From Neoceratodus forsteri (lineage: Eukaryota; Chordata; Ceratodontiformes; Ceratodontidae), in assembly GCA_016271365.2 (NCBI GenBank), contig CM028131.1, forward strand, positions 281,416,001 to 281,480,000: DNA of 64,000 bases, read 5' to 3'. The notes below the pieces were generated by a model. The model searched no databases. It saw nothing but the letters and a program-made list of their open reading frames with translations, and was not told where the DNA came from. Positions 41,552 to 53,279 of the stretch are shown one piece after another; within the stretch, counting starts at the first letter, position 1; each line of letters begins with the position of its first letter. A program made the position numbers and the translations under genes.

Positions 41552-41590
41552 CAGGTGTGCGGTCGTGCTCTGATATACACATGGTCATGT
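41552..41590 (+). repeat. Isolated half-arm of the P-core palindrome
   Basis: It repeats the left arm of the adjacent palindrome (GGTGTGxGGTxGxxCTCTGATATAC) without the core or the right arm. Confidence 0.6.
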
Positions 41591-41645
41591 GATGTGTTTT
41601 ATACAATCAAAAGATTGGATTTGGAGCTACTAGAGTTATCCATTT

Positions 41646-41649
<4 letters not shown>

Positions 41650-41696
<47 letters not shown>
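41650..41696. repeat. (AT)n microsatellite
   Basis: About 45 bases of alternating AT with one interruption near 41685. Confidence 0.97.
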
Positions 41697-41700
41697 CAAT

Positions 41701-42025
41701 GCATCAGTTAGGGTTGTCATTACAGTGACAAAAGTTTGGAAATTCGATGTTGGGTTATAACCCTACCTCCCCACCCTATTCTCCACACACCAACAGGCAT
41801 CGGGGTGTGCCTTGGGGTTGTTGGCCCTAACTCTCACCCCTAATCCATTTGTAAGGAAGCTGAGTGATACAGTATAGGACATTGGGGTGAAAGTTAGGCC
41901 CGACGACCCCAAGGCACACCCCAATGCCTGTTGGTGTGTAGAGAGTGGGGGGTTGGGGTAGGGTTGGTAACCCTAACATCGAATTTCCAAACTTTTGTCA
42001 CTGTAATCACAACCCTAACTGATAC
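41701..42025. mobile_element. Foldback element with 43-bp spacer
   Basis: The left arm 41701-41840 and right arm 41884-42025 are reverse complements with few differences. They pair from GCATCAGTTAGGGTTGT / CAACCCTAACTGATAC inward through AAAAGTTTGGAAATTCGATG, AACAGGCATCGGGGTGTGCC and GGCCCTAACTCTCACCCC. The (AT)n run sits directly outside the left arm. Confidence 0.9.
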
Positions 42026-42195
42026 ATTAACAAAGTTTTTTTGCAATGAATTTCCCTTCTTTTTGAGAAAATGTAATGTTACTCGTATGTGGCTGTGGGA
42101 GCGCAAGGCCCTCTGGGCCCTGCACTCCCATCATGCATACATTTTGAAATTGTCTCTGATTTTCATGTGGGCCCTGCACTCCCATCTATACATAG

Positions 42196-43970
42196 AAACA
42201 TAGAAGCATAGAATTTGATGCAGATAAGGACGGCTTGGCCCACCTAGTCTGCCCATTTCCCTACCTACTGGATAAGCTGCAGATCCTAGTTAACCAATAG
42301 CCTACTTCCTCCTACCCTCCACTAGAATTGCCTTATGTCTGTCCCATGCATTGTTGAATTCCCCCACTGTTTTTGACTCCACTACCTCCTCAGGAAGGTT
42401 GTTCCATGTATCCACATCCCTCTCCATGAAAGAATACTTCCTCACATTACCTCTGGAGCCGCCCCTCTGTTTTCAAATTGTGCCCCTTGTTCTTGTACAT
42501 CTCTTTTCTGAAAGATGCTACCCTCTTGGACTTTGTTGGTTCCTTGAGGTACTTGAAGGTTTCTATCATGTCCCCCTCCTCCTCTCCTTGAGGGTATACA
42601 TATTAAGCTTCTTTAATCTCTCTTTGTATGTCTTCTGGTGCAGACCCTGCACCATTTTAGTTGCCCTCCTCTGGACAGCCTCCATCCTGTCTATGTCCTT
42701 GTGGAGATGGGGACTCCAGAATTGCATGCAGTACTCCATATGGGGTCTCACCAACTGTCTGTGCAGAGGGATAACAACTTCCTGTGTTCTACTGGTGATG
42801 CCTCTCCCTATGCATCCCAGTATCCCCCCAGCTCTTCTTACTGCCTTCTCACATTGCTTGCCCACCTTAAGGTCATCGGATATGACTACCCCCAGGTCCC
42901 TTTCCATTTTTGTTGTTGTTGGTATCTCACCCCCCATTGTGTACTCTTCCCCTGGGTTTTTGTTTCCCAGGTGCATTACTTTGCACTTCTTTGCATTGAA
43001 TCTAAACTGCCATACATTTGACTATTCCTCCAACCTCGCCAAGTCCCTTCTCATCCTTTCCACCCCACCTTCTGTATCGACCCTGTTGCAGATCTTTGTG
43101 TCATCTGCAAAGAGACATACTTTTCCTTCCCAGTCCCTCTGCAATGTCATGTATAAAGAAATTACAGAGGACCAGTCCCAGTACTAAACCGTGCAGTACC
43201 CCACTAGTAGCCCCCCTTTCTTCAGCGTGAACTCTGTTTACTATTACCCGCTGCGTCCTGTTGTTCAGCCAATTTGTTACCCAGGCTACCACTTTGGAAC
43301 CCACTCCAAGGCTGGCTAACTTGTATATTAATCTTTTGTGTGGGGACTGTGTCAAATGCCTTGCTAAAGTCTAGATAGGCCATGTCCACAGCCCCTCCCT
43401 GGTCTACTACTTTGGTCACCCAGTCAAAGAAATCTATTAGATTCATCTGACATGACCTTCCTGCTGTTAATCCATGCTGCCTTGGGTCCTGTGCCCCACT
43501 GGCCTCTATGAACTCAACAATTCTTTCCTTCAGAAGTGATTCCATCATTTCCCTACCACTGAGGTCAAACTAACAGGTTTGTAGTTTCCTGCCTCTGTCT
43601 TGCTCCCACTTTTGTGAAGTGGAATCACATCCACCCTCCTCCAGTCCTCACGTACCACACCATCCTCCCATGATTTGTTAAAAAGGGTAGTCAGTGGTGT
43701 CACTAGTTCTACCCTTAGTTGTTTTAGAATTCTTGGGTCGAATCCTGTCTGGCCCCATTGCTTTGTCCACCTTCAGTTTTAAGAGTTCTTTCAGAATCCT
43801 TTCTTCTGTGAATGGACTAATATCGACCGCTCTATCCAGAGTGCTTCTGTTCTTTGATTTAGGTACCTCCCCCTCCTCTTTGTTTGCAAATACTGCACAG
43901 AAGTATTCATTCAGTATCCCTGCTTTTTCACTGTCACCCTCTGCCCACCCTCCCTTCCTTTATTAAACCT
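42196..43970 (-). pseudogene. CR1-like LINE, ORF2 remnant with 3' tail
   Basis: On the minus strand the order is: EASGAQDPRQHGLTAGRS and DMAYLDFSKAFDTVP (about 43480-43350), LASLGVGSKVVAWVTNWLNN (43310-43250), the core loop GATSGVLHGLVLGLVL in place of SGVPQGSVLGPLL (about 43210-43160). Then come ERDLGVVISDDLKVGKQCEK (42900-42840), LVRPHMEYCMQFWSPHLHKD and the end rich in EERRRGT. The 3' end has the GGGCCAAGCCGTCC block and the ATTCTATGCTTCTATGTTTC tail near 42196-42225. The catalytic YxDD box is not preserved and frameshifts occur. Such enzymes copy LINE RNA at the insertion site. This one is dead. Confidence 0.85.
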
Positions 43971-44169
43971 CACTATCCCTCCTTGGTCTTTCTATACATA
44001 AATGTACTGATATTTTAATGATACCACATCTCTGTGTGGGAGTGCAGGGCCCCACTACTGCATAATGTAAGGCCCTGCGCTTACATTATTGTATAATTGG
44101 ATCCAAATGTGGGAGCACAGGGCTCATACCCATAAATATAGAAACATAGCACAAGCCTAGAATCATTCC

Positions 44170-44835
44170 AGGTAACCCTTGTGCTGCAAAAGTTGCAATA
44201 TCTCAGAAACCATAGGAACTTTGGAAAAAATTCCTTCACAGTAGTATTCATGACCTGGCAACCTCCATGCATGGAGCTGTGCTTAGCTAAAAATCCATAT
44301 CTCAAACCATTTTTGAGATATAGCTGCCAAAAGGCACCACAACTGCCATAATGTTATCCCATGGGAAAATTTGCAACTTTGGAGTGCTGTAACTATGGGA
44401 CCAGTGTCCATTTCTTCACCAAATCGGTAAAGGATACATCCACGGGACAAGGGCTTGCCTGTCTGCAAATTGCAGCCCAAAAGTCATAACCGGTTTCTTA
44501 CTATGAAGTGGCAAAGAAACTGTTTTTTGGGCTCTTTACCTGCTTTCACTTTCAGATCATATATTTTTTTCCACCATAGACTATAATGGGAAACTTTAAA
44601 GTTTAATAACTTTTGAACAGATTAATATTTTTTCACCAACCCTTCAAAAGGTACATCTGTGAAGCAAAGGTTTTCTAACCTGAAAATTTGAGACCACAAC
44701 CTAAAGTCATTTCTGAGATCCAGAAGGACAGAGAAATGTAAAAAAAACAGATTTTTCTGTTTTTCAACACTCTCATATCTCAGAAACCACCCAACGGATT
44801 CCCACAACATTTGGCAGATCAAGAGACCTACCCCT
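44170..44835. repeat. Degenerate ~180-220-bp tandem units
   Basis: Phrases such as ATATCTCAGAAACC, TTCACCAAxxCxTxxAAAGG, TACATCxxxGxxxCAAxGGxTT and CATATCTCAAACC recur at roughly 180-220-bp intervals. The units are old and diverged. No coding part. Confidence 0.5.
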
Positions 44836-45062
44836 AGACACTATGAGGCTACCAGGGAATATGCTGAACTGTTCTTTTTATTATCGGGGGTATGAGCGTG
44901 GGGGTCCACTAGACTACCTGGAATTATGCAGATCCTTTTTTTTTTTAATACCGGGGATACAGGCAGGGAAAGGGGTTCCACTAGACTACCAGTGCTGTTA
45001 ACTGGATATTTTATTTGACAGCGAGGATTCACGGGGTGGGAGGACCACTGGACTGCCAGGGT
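44835..45062. repeat. ~75-bp tandem repeat (GGGTCCACTAGACTACC type)
   Basis: About three and a half units of CACTAGACTACCxGG, ATAT/ATTATGC, a T-rich run with ATTAT/AATAC, CGGGG and GGGG. The wording resembles dispersed repeats at 1.72-1.81 and 2.8-3.2 kb. Confidence 0.6.
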
Positions 45063-45134
45063 AGGCAGGCTGCCGTGCTGCTGTCTGCAGTACTTCATCC
45101 TGCCTGTGGGCGGACACCCACTTAGATCTACTTG

Positions 45135-45410
45135 TTGTAGACGTAACTTTTGGAGGTACATCTTTGGACTTGCTCCAAAGATGCACCTCCAAGGTGGGTT
45201 CTGAATAGGGATGTGCCCAATATGTATGGGCTTGCCCCCTCCAGATGTGCCGAATACCATTATAGGTGGTGTTCGGCACATCAGAGATGGGCTGGTGCAT
45301 CCCAGTTTTACCAGTGCACCTCTGCCCTTTCTGAATCGTGCTTGGGTGCATCTCCGAGATGTGCTGTGGCATCTCAGATGTGCTGGGCACATCTCTTTTG
45401 TGAATCCCAC
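45135..45410. repeat. Array of short hairpins with GATGTGC words
   Basis: Consecutive stem-loops: GGAGGTACATCTTTGGA with TCCAAAGATGCACCTCC; GATGTGCCGAATACCA with TGGTGTTCGGCACATC; CATCTC with GAGATG; AGATGTGC with GCACATCT. Different stems share the GATGTGC word, which points to repeated local inversion or a tandem element. The 70-107-codon frames here are by-products. Confidence 0.65.
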
Positions 45411-45834
45411 CAGGTATGTTTAAAATTTTGGGTCAAACTATGTAAAAATGCTGAACTTATCCACACCCAGTGAAATTTTGCTACACTCATTCGTAACTGT
45501 GGTAATTTTAAATATTTTGACCCCAGAATTTTCAGTATAGCCATATTTTTACACCACTCATGATCGTCACAGCTGTCATTTTCAAATCCTGACAAAACTG
45601 TGTTTTGGACATGTGGCCTGGAATGACATTGCTGTGGTGCAGAATCAGTTTTTGGTGGGGATTTGAAATTTTCAGTACCAGGTTCATGAGGTGGGGTAAT
45701 AAGAATGTTATGGTGACAGTTTGGTTACAGTTTTCCTAAATTGTAAGCGGGCCCAGAGGGCCCTGTGCTGCCACAGTGACATAATATCTGCCTCTGTAGA
45801 GGGATGGGAGGGCCTTGTGCTCATTCAGGCAAAT

Positions 45835-46020
45835 AATTTATTTATTTTTGAATTTTGTGACTGGGTAGGCCCACTGAGACTAGAAGTCCCTTTTTCAGGG
45901 GCGACCCGTGGGGAGATACAGATGGTAACCAATTGAAATTGAACCAGAGTAAACTGTTGGTGGTATTTTTACTGAATTGGGGAAATGTGGCCAGGACACA
46001 GGGGAAATTCCCCTACTCTG
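45835..46020 (-). mobile_element. V-SINE-like 3' part
   Basis: On the minus strand: GAGTAGGGGAATTTCCCCTG, GTGTCCTGGCCACATTTCCCC, AAAAATACCACCAACAGTTTA and the CCTACCCAGTCACAAAATTC tail. It aligns with 13130-13310. The 5' head is missing because the Tx1-like LINE was inserted here. Confidence 0.7.
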
Positions 46021-46112
46021 TCTGCAGGGGTGCTGTCACTTCCTGTAGGTGGGATGGAGGGACCCAGTATGCAGCTGGACACTGGAGGAGGAAGTGCTGA
46101 TGTGGCAGGGAG

Positions 46113-48676
46113 ATGGCCTCCTCCTCCTCTGCCCAGCCTTTGCAAGAGGCCGATGGGCTGGTGACCCAAACAGACTCCGAGGAAGAAATGATGGAAACAG
46201 CAGAGGAATTATTGCCAGAAGAATGCTTGCCAGAGGACATTGGAAACTTAAGTCATTCAGAGGTAAACCCAGTACAAGTGTCAAAAATTAAAAGTAATGC
46301 TTTACTAAACCTGCAAAAAGAAGAAGCTGATTTAATGTGCAAGCAAAAAGCATTGTGGAGCAGAATTTTGGCTCTGAAAGCAGCAAAACACAGCTAACTA
46401 GCTCTGACAGCTCCCTAGTTGTGTCATGTTTCAGCAGCTGCTGAAACATCACTAAATGTCAAACCAAATGCAGAATCTGTTAACCTGAGAGCCGATATGT
46501 CTAAAATGAAACAGAACTACTAGCTCAACAAGGAAACATGACTGGCAGTGTAATCGCTACAAGTAGTGAGTGCCTAGAGTTGCAAGAGCTAGAAGTGGCC
46601 CGGTGTTGCAAGCAAGGAGCAGGGAATGGAGAAACAACTCACACACTCTGTCTCAGGAGAGCGAGTGCCCTAGCACGGAACCCAGCCCAATGCTTCATTA
46701 GGCAATGCAACAAGAAACTCAGCAACCTCTGGTGTAAATAAAGATGGGTCTGTACAACTGGAGACTGAAACAACATTACAGGCAAGATAGGAACAGAAGA
46801 AGACTTGCCAAAACAACAAGAAGAGTATTTGTCTGCATCAGGTACTGTGTTATTTAAGAATACTCAAACTTGTGACAATACAGAGGGGCAAATAACTCCA
46901 CAAAATGAAGAGATGCATGTTGTGGGAAGGGAGGTGGAAGTGCTTTCTCAAAATAATGCAAGTACTGTTTTTGAGCAAACAGAGGAAGCTAGATCTAATT
47001 TTGATGGAAATATGTTGGTCACAGGGGCTCCATAGCTGAAACACTTAGGACAGCAGGTTGGAATAAGCAGCAGGGGGCTCAGTCCTGGTCCCCTTCTCCT
47101 CTAACAGAGATCAACAATGAAAGTGGTACAGATTTATTGGAAATTCATGCTCCCTTGAGATTAACCCAGAACCATGTGCTACAATTTAAAGTAATGCAGG
47201 ACACAGAAGGGAGAGAACAAGAAGAGGATACTGCTGGAAGAGATAACATGGTGCCTCAAGCACCAGAAAAATAACTCTCCCCCCTCCCCTCAGAAAGAAC
47301 AGGAACCCAAAGACAGGAAAGAAATCGGAGAAATAACCAAGGGCCTGCCCCAAATGCAAAAACTATTGCTGGGCTGTTTCATGGCCCCAGAGCCTGCAAA
47401 TGCTGGAATGCTAACGCCTGTGATACAGTGGAGGTCTAGATTTATTTCCAGATTGGATATATGGGTAAGAAATTGATCAAAGACAGCCTGCAGTTCCTCC
47501 CCACTGAAGTGTATGTTTTAATACACGTCTGGGGATCCTAATTTTGATCTCAGTTTTAAAACCCCAGGAGGCCTGGAAGAATTCTAGCATAGATACAGCC
47601 AAGTGAAATACACCCATTGTGGTCACCTTTCCTAGCCATTCCACTAACAAAACCTGCAATAAGGTATATAACAGTCTTATTTAAGAATGACGGTGTGGCT
47701 GTTTCAGATATTCTGAGGTGGTTGAACCTCAAATGTACTGTTCTTGGGTTGCCATTGATTCAGAACAATTGTGGACTGGGGGATGGAGAATTCAGGTGAG
47801 ACTGCCTCAAGCAAATGGGGTAATTCAACATCTCCCAAGTTGCTTCTATCTGGGTAGAGATAGAGGGTTTATATTTTACTCAGGCCAACCCAAATCTTGT
47901 TTCGGATGTGGCACTTATACACATTTAAGTGGAGCCTGCAATAGGCTAAAATGTACTTTCTGTGGGGATAGGTCATGCAATAATAAACTGCCCAAAGCCA
48001 AGGTATTGCAGCATGTGATGAAACCTCTCACACTTTCAAAGACTGCCCTTGGGCTCCTCCTAATAACTCTACAAGTGCACAAGAAGATCAGGATGAAACT
48101 GTCTTGAATGCCCAAAACAGAGCAGCCAGTAGCTCTGGAGGTCACAGAGAGTCTCCAGAGAACCAATCCCTGAGTGCATGCACAGCTGTAATGGAAGAGG
48201 GACTAGGGCAACACAGCCCCCAGCCAGGTCCCAGTGATCAGATCAATTTAGATCCAGAAACAACAGTGACACAGACTTTGGCTGTCACAGAGAGGCAAGA
48301 AGAAGAAGAATCAGCCACCCCAGAACTGCCAGAAATTGTTAACACCCCAGAACCACCACAAGAAACAACAATACCACCACTGGAGGAAGGATCATGGTCC
48401 CAAGTAGGAACAGGAAGGCAAACAAGAAGTAAGACCTTCAAAGGGTCTAAAGTGGAAAAACAAAAACCAGAAGAGAGATTTATGAGCAGAAATAGATATG
48501 CCACATTATACAAAAGGAAACAGTGGGCAGAGAATGATGACAATTCAGATGGATCCTTGGTGGTATCATCTCAGCCAGAGCCCATGACTAACTCAGAACA
48601 TGGGTTAAACGAACCAAGTGCTTCAAGGAAGAAAAGGTGCAAGACGAAATCACCAGGAAAGGGGAAGCAAACCTAA
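46113..48676 (+). pseudogene. LINE ORF1 remnant with zinc knuckle
   Basis: Separate open pieces in changing frames: an acidic N-terminal part with SDSEEEMMETAEELLPEE-like sequence (46113-46397), then QSVFxx-free filler. At 47718-48107 the sequence SCFGCGTYTHLSGACNRLKC then TFCGD contains one C-X2-C-X4-H-X4-C zinc knuckle and half of a second. The 3' piece (48104-48676) is rich in E, P, S and T and ends SRKKRCKTKSPGKGKQT. ORF1 of this type binds the LINE RNA in a cytoplasmic particle. The CCHC form is that of Tx1-clade elements rather than mammalian L1. It ends just before the endonuclease. Confidence 0.7.
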
Positions 48677-48699
48677 TGGCCTGACACCTCCTCAATCAT

Positions 48700-49415
48700 A
48701 TGTCCAGCAACCTAACTTTCTGCACCCTGAATGTCAATAGTATAAAGAACAATAAATGAAGACGGACTGTCTTTTCCATTTTGGAAAGAAATAATGCACA
48801 AGTTACTTTATTACACAACACTAGACTGCATACTGCATACACTAAGGGAAATTACCCAAGCAACAAAGGAATGGAAAAGGGGATCTCCTTTTGGTCTCTA
48901 GGGAGGACTCCTGTTCTGAGTTGCTATTTTATGAGTAGCATAAAATCACTGTTATTAAATTGACTGATTTGATGTAAGGTAGACTTTTAATGATAGATGC
49001 CATCATACAGAATCGGGAGAGGAGGATCATTAATGTATATAACTCTCAAGTGAAGACTGAGAGAATAGAAGTAATGAAAAAATTCAGCCCTACCTACACA
49101 CAGCAAAATCTATAATCCTTGGATTAGATTTTAACTGTATTACGGACCTAAAAGACAAAACAGGAAAACTCAGAAACTATACTCAGACTCTAACTTTCTC
49201 AACTCCATGTGCAAAATGGCAAATTTAAAGGACGGGGAATGTTAGGGACAAAACCCCCTCCACACACTTATTTTAGAGGCAAATCATCTACAAGAATAGA
49301 TTTTTTTTTTTATGTCAAACAGGGTACCATGCTTTAAAAGCGAGGTAACACCAATAGAAATCTCAGACCATTATGCTTTAATTATTCACATAGGTACAAC
49401 CGCGAAATAAACCAG
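48700..49415 (+). pseudogene. LINE ORF2 endonuclease (APE type) remnant
   Basis: FCTLNVNSIKNN (48719-48754) corresponds to the LNVNGI motif. RRTVFSILERNNAQVTLLHN follows at 48757, with HNTRL where QETHL is usual. Further on LGLDFNCITDLKD (49116-49155) matches the GDFN motif and ISDHYALIIH (49360-49392) the SDH motif. This domain normally nicks the target DNA. The changed QETH position and stops make it inactive. Confidence 0.7.
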
Positions 49416-49435
49416 GGAGCCACACTCATTGGAAA

Positions 49436-52056
49436 ATGAACACAACCATTTTAGAGAAGGAGGAGGAGAAGGGATGGGAGGGACTTTTGGAAGTAATTAA
49501 TGACAAACAGTCTGTCTTTGAATTGTATGAGGATCCTGCACACTGGTGGCTAGAAACAAAGCCAGAGATCAAAAATTTTTGTAAATCAAGGGCCAAATCT
49601 GATAATAAGGGAAAATACCTCCAATATTTAGAAAAACAAAAACAACTACAAAAGTTGTGCTCTTTGCAGACAGAATTTAATTTAGATTACTCCAACCAAA
49701 TAACACAAATAAAGAAAGAAATGTCAAAATTTCAGTATGATAGGTCCACCTCTTTGTTCTTAGAACAAAAGTACTGTATGAAAGGCAATGCCCAGGTAAT
49801 AAACCCTTACGACAATTGCAAACAAAGGAAGGTCCAAGTACATGTCTTCCCTGTGTACTACAGCAGGAATAAGAGGAAAGCAATCAAGAAATCTTAGGCA
49901 TAGTAACAGATCATTCCAGAAATCTTTTCAGACATGCTGTAAAACACCACGGAGACAGAAAAGTTTTACAAAACCTGGACATTCCCCCACTCACGTAGGA
50001 GGAAAAAAATGAACTTATAGGTAACATAGAGGAAGCAGAAGTATACACGGTAATAGAGAATCTAAAAAACACAGTAACCCCAGGACCTGACAGGATACCC
50101 AATGAATTCTACAAAAACACTAAAAATTTAATATGTAAACACCTTTCAGTAGTATATAATAGAATTCTACAAGGAACTCCCCACTTCCCACCCTCTCTGG
50201 CAGATAGTCTTCTGATTTTCTTACACAAGAAAAATGATAAAGAAAACATAAATAATTGGGAGGCCTATCAGCCTGATAAATACAGACTGGAAAATCTTAT
50301 GTGAAATCTTGTGCATAAGATTGGCAAAAATAGCAGGATCAATACTTAGTACCACACAAACATGTGCAATACCCAACAGATCAATGTTGGATAACTTGAA
50401 GTTAATTAGAGAGGTCTTTGACTCTCCACAGTCTGAAGGGTATGTGATTTCTTTAGATCAGTCCAAAGCATTCGATCAAGTCTCTCATGATTACCTGTTC
50501 AGTGTACTACAAAATTATAGCATCCCAAGTAAGTTCATCACACGGATCCAAGTAATATATAGTCAAGCATCCATGACACCATTTGTAAATGGCATAATGG
50601 GGCCACACATTAAAATAAAAAAAAGGAGTAAGACAGGGTTGCCATTTGAGCCCCCTGCTGTACATCTTCTCTATAGATCCCTTATTAAGAAAATTAAACA
50701 GCCTTCAATCAATTAAACATATAGCAGGACCAGGAAACATGGATCTCCCATGTGCCACAGTGTATGCAGATGATGTCTGCCTTATGGTAGCAGATGAATT
50801 TTCAATAACTCAGGCAGTCAAAATTATTCATGAGTTTTCTGTAACCTCTGGGTCACAATTAAATAAAGAGAAAAGCAGGGGGATAAAACTAGCATAGCAA
50901 GATGCCGGGACAACAACAGAAGTAGAAGGGATAATAATAGAAGCTGGAAACCTAAAATTATTAGGAATTACTTTTAGAGATAAGAACCCCGCTGAGAAGA
51001 ACTGGACAGAAAAATTAAATATTGCAGAAGAAAAAGTGACAAAATGGAAAAGTTATCCCATGTCTAGGCAAGAAAGAGTTCATATGCTTAAAATTTTTAT
51101 TATTCCAATACTGTTAACAGTAAGCTACATTTACCCACTACCTATAAAACTAGAGCCCAGGGTTTTTAATACATGCTTTCAATTATTATGGGGTGATTGT
51201 TTAAACCCGATGAAGATCTATCACGTATTGGCCTGTAAAACAAGATGGGTTAAATATGCTTAACCAGTCCTATTCTTTTTACCATTTTGTTCATTCAGAC
51301 ATTCTCCCATTATTATAGGGAACCAACAAGATTGGTTAAAGAGTCAAACAAGAGCTTGTCAATTTTTGACAAATGGACAGCACCAGATGGGGGCATTTAA
51401 ACAAATACCACAAGGACCTAGGGTATACAGTGTTTGAAAGTCAAGTGATCATCATTCCAATGAAACCCATAGATCTAATAGCTATAATTGAACCAATAGT
51501 TAATACTCCACAGGGAACAGAAAACCAATGTTTAACAAAACAATTAACAGACAACAGAGTTCCTGTCAAGATTTGGGACATCCTATGGATGTGTTGCCAT
51601 GGAAAGTTAAATGTTAGGGGTAACCATGTACATAAAATCATGGAGGAAAGGTTTTGCTTAAGAGAACACTGCATAGTCCAGATAGAAACAATGGAGCATT
51701 TATTCTTTAGTTGTACATATCTCTCAGGTATGGAGTCTCATTGCAAACAAATGGAGAACCCCATAATGGCTAACATGTCCTACACAGAGTTAGTATATGG
51801 CAAGCACGATGCGGCATGGAGCTGTTTCCACCCAGGGACACTAAGGGTTATATGTGCAATTTTTGAATGGTGTATCTGGCAGAACAGATGCCACTTTGTT
51901 CTGCAGCAAAAGAAAGTACCTTTGAATATTCTGAAAGAGAAAATCACTCAGGAAGTGACTTTGGTGTATAATAAAGAAAAAAGTTCAATGCCACGAGCTG
52001 TAATAAGACAATGGTGGAGGGCCCTCCCAATTTTAATCTTTGAAGGGGTAACTTGA
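49436..52056 (+). pseudogene. LINE ORF2 reverse transcriptase and C-terminal remnant
   Basis: 49436-49897 holds the linker ahead of the palm (HWWLETKPEIKNFCKSRA). 50309-50716 contains LKLIREVFDSPQ and EGYVISLDQSKAFDQVSHDY, the first catalytic region. At 50617-50670, SKTGLPFEPPAVHLLY with a frameshift into MSPLLYIFSIDPLL replaces VRQGCPLSPLLY. The catalytic box is ATVYADDVCLMVA at about 50755-50795. GSQLNKEKSRGIKLA and LKLLGITFRDKN-like sequence follow. The last frame (51373-52056) has CLREHCIVQIETMEHLFFSC with a CCHC-like arrangement, then IFEWCIWQNRCHFV, as in Tx1/L1 C-terminal parts. At least five stops or shifts. Confidence 0.8.
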
Positions 52057-52591
52057 GTCAATATCTATTTTGTTTTAAAAAGTAAGGAAAAGAATGGAAA
52101 CAGAGGTGGAAGACAAACAGTAAAGAGATGCAGGGGAAAATGTAGATACAAACTGAATAGGAAAAGATTAAAACAGAGAAAGAATTGGAATATGGTAAAT
52201 AGTTTATAGAAACGTATAAATGATGGATCATGAGCTCTTTCCTTCCTGTATATAAATGTTGACAATGGAATGTGTTGAAGATAATCCTGAAAGTATGTAG
52301 AAGGTATACTACCCTTGATTTGGTGCTACAAAGGGATGGGTGGGGGTCCTTATTTTTCTAGTCTTTAAGGTTATATACAAACTGTTTTGTTGGGAATAGG
52401 ATGCTAAATATTCACTTAAGTTGATTTTTTCTATGATTTCAGGTGGGGGCAAGCTGTTTTGATTACTTTTTTGTTTAATGTATGACGTAATTCATATTTT
52501 TGTTTCTTTTCTGATTTTATAATTCTGTGTGATGTAACACTGTTTTGGTTGTATCTTAATTTTATACTTGGTCAATAAAAAATTCCCTACT

Positions 52592-53150
52592 CACCAGCAG
52601 GGGTCCCTTTGCTCTGTGATGGAGCCATTCGACTTTAGGATAGCTATGGAGGAGGTTGTGGTGTCTGCTGCTGTGGAACCACTACATTTGTTGAATGAAG
52701 CCTTGTAAGATGTTTCCCATACTAGCGACCCGTGCCGTGAGGAAGATATGGATAGTCAGTTAGTTTTGCTTGAGATGGGCTCCTCGGGCCTTTTCAGACC
52801 TCTGCATTCATCATTTCTTCCATGAATTGCATTGGGGGATCTGCTGGGAAATTCAGCCTTTGGGAGTTCATGCTGACGCCGCCTTGCGTCATGAAGTGGC
52901 GACTGTGTCGCAGGTTGTCCGGAAGCAATTCGGACTTGAGCCTGGACCCGTGGAAAAGGTTATGGACTGGTCAGTGGAGGATTCTCTGGGGAATGCAGGA
53001 TGGACAATGCTGTCTGATGGACGTTGGGTCCCAAATCCCGACTGGGATGAAGAAGGAAATGGAGTTTTGGCTCGATCTCCCAGGCCTGCAACGGGGGATG
53101 TCACCGGTTCTGTGGAACTGCACTATGAAGTACTGCCGATTCTGGAAATA
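52592..53150. other. Unassigned sequence
   Basis: A 130-codon frame (52770-53162) has no recognised domain and a competing frame overlaps it. No repeat family identified. Confidence 0.3.
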
Positions 53151-53154
53151 GGAA

Positions 53155-53215
53155 GGTGGTGATGCCACTGTACAAAACACTGGTGAGGCCTCATCTGGAG
53201 TACAGTTTTGGAGGC
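53155..53215 (+). mobile_element. LINE fragment (distal reverse transcriptase)
   Basis: The bases translate as VMPLYKTLVRPHLEYSF, the common distal block of CR1/L2-type ORF2. Nothing more of this copy is kept. Confidence 0.7.
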
Positions 53216-53279
53216 CACATCTTCAACAGAATAACTTATTTTCTCCAGCACAACATTGATTCAGTAAGAATCACATCAT

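Larger units (their letters stand above)
46021..52590 (+). mobile_element. Degraded near full-length Tx1/L1-like LINE
   Basis: ORF1 remains at about 46.1-48.68 kb, endonuclease at 48.7-49.4 kb, reverse transcriptase and C-terminal part at 49.4-52.06 kb, and a 3' untranslated end with GGTCAATAAAAAATTCCC near 52570-52587. AATTCCCCTACTC at 46007-46019 recurs as AATTCCCTACTC at 52580-52591, and both are followed within 12 bases by CAGGGGT, so a long imperfect target duplication is likely. Insertion was into a V-SINE tail. Many stops mark an old insertion. Confidence 0.8.

Noticed and set aside
42351..43187. 278-codon plus-strand frame
   Set aside because: It is the antisense shadow of the CR1-like ORF2 on the minus strand, whose motifs are in order.
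52770..53162. 130-codon frame between LINEs
   Set aside because: Its composition is unremarkable, an alternative 109-codon frame overlaps it and no homologue could be recognised.
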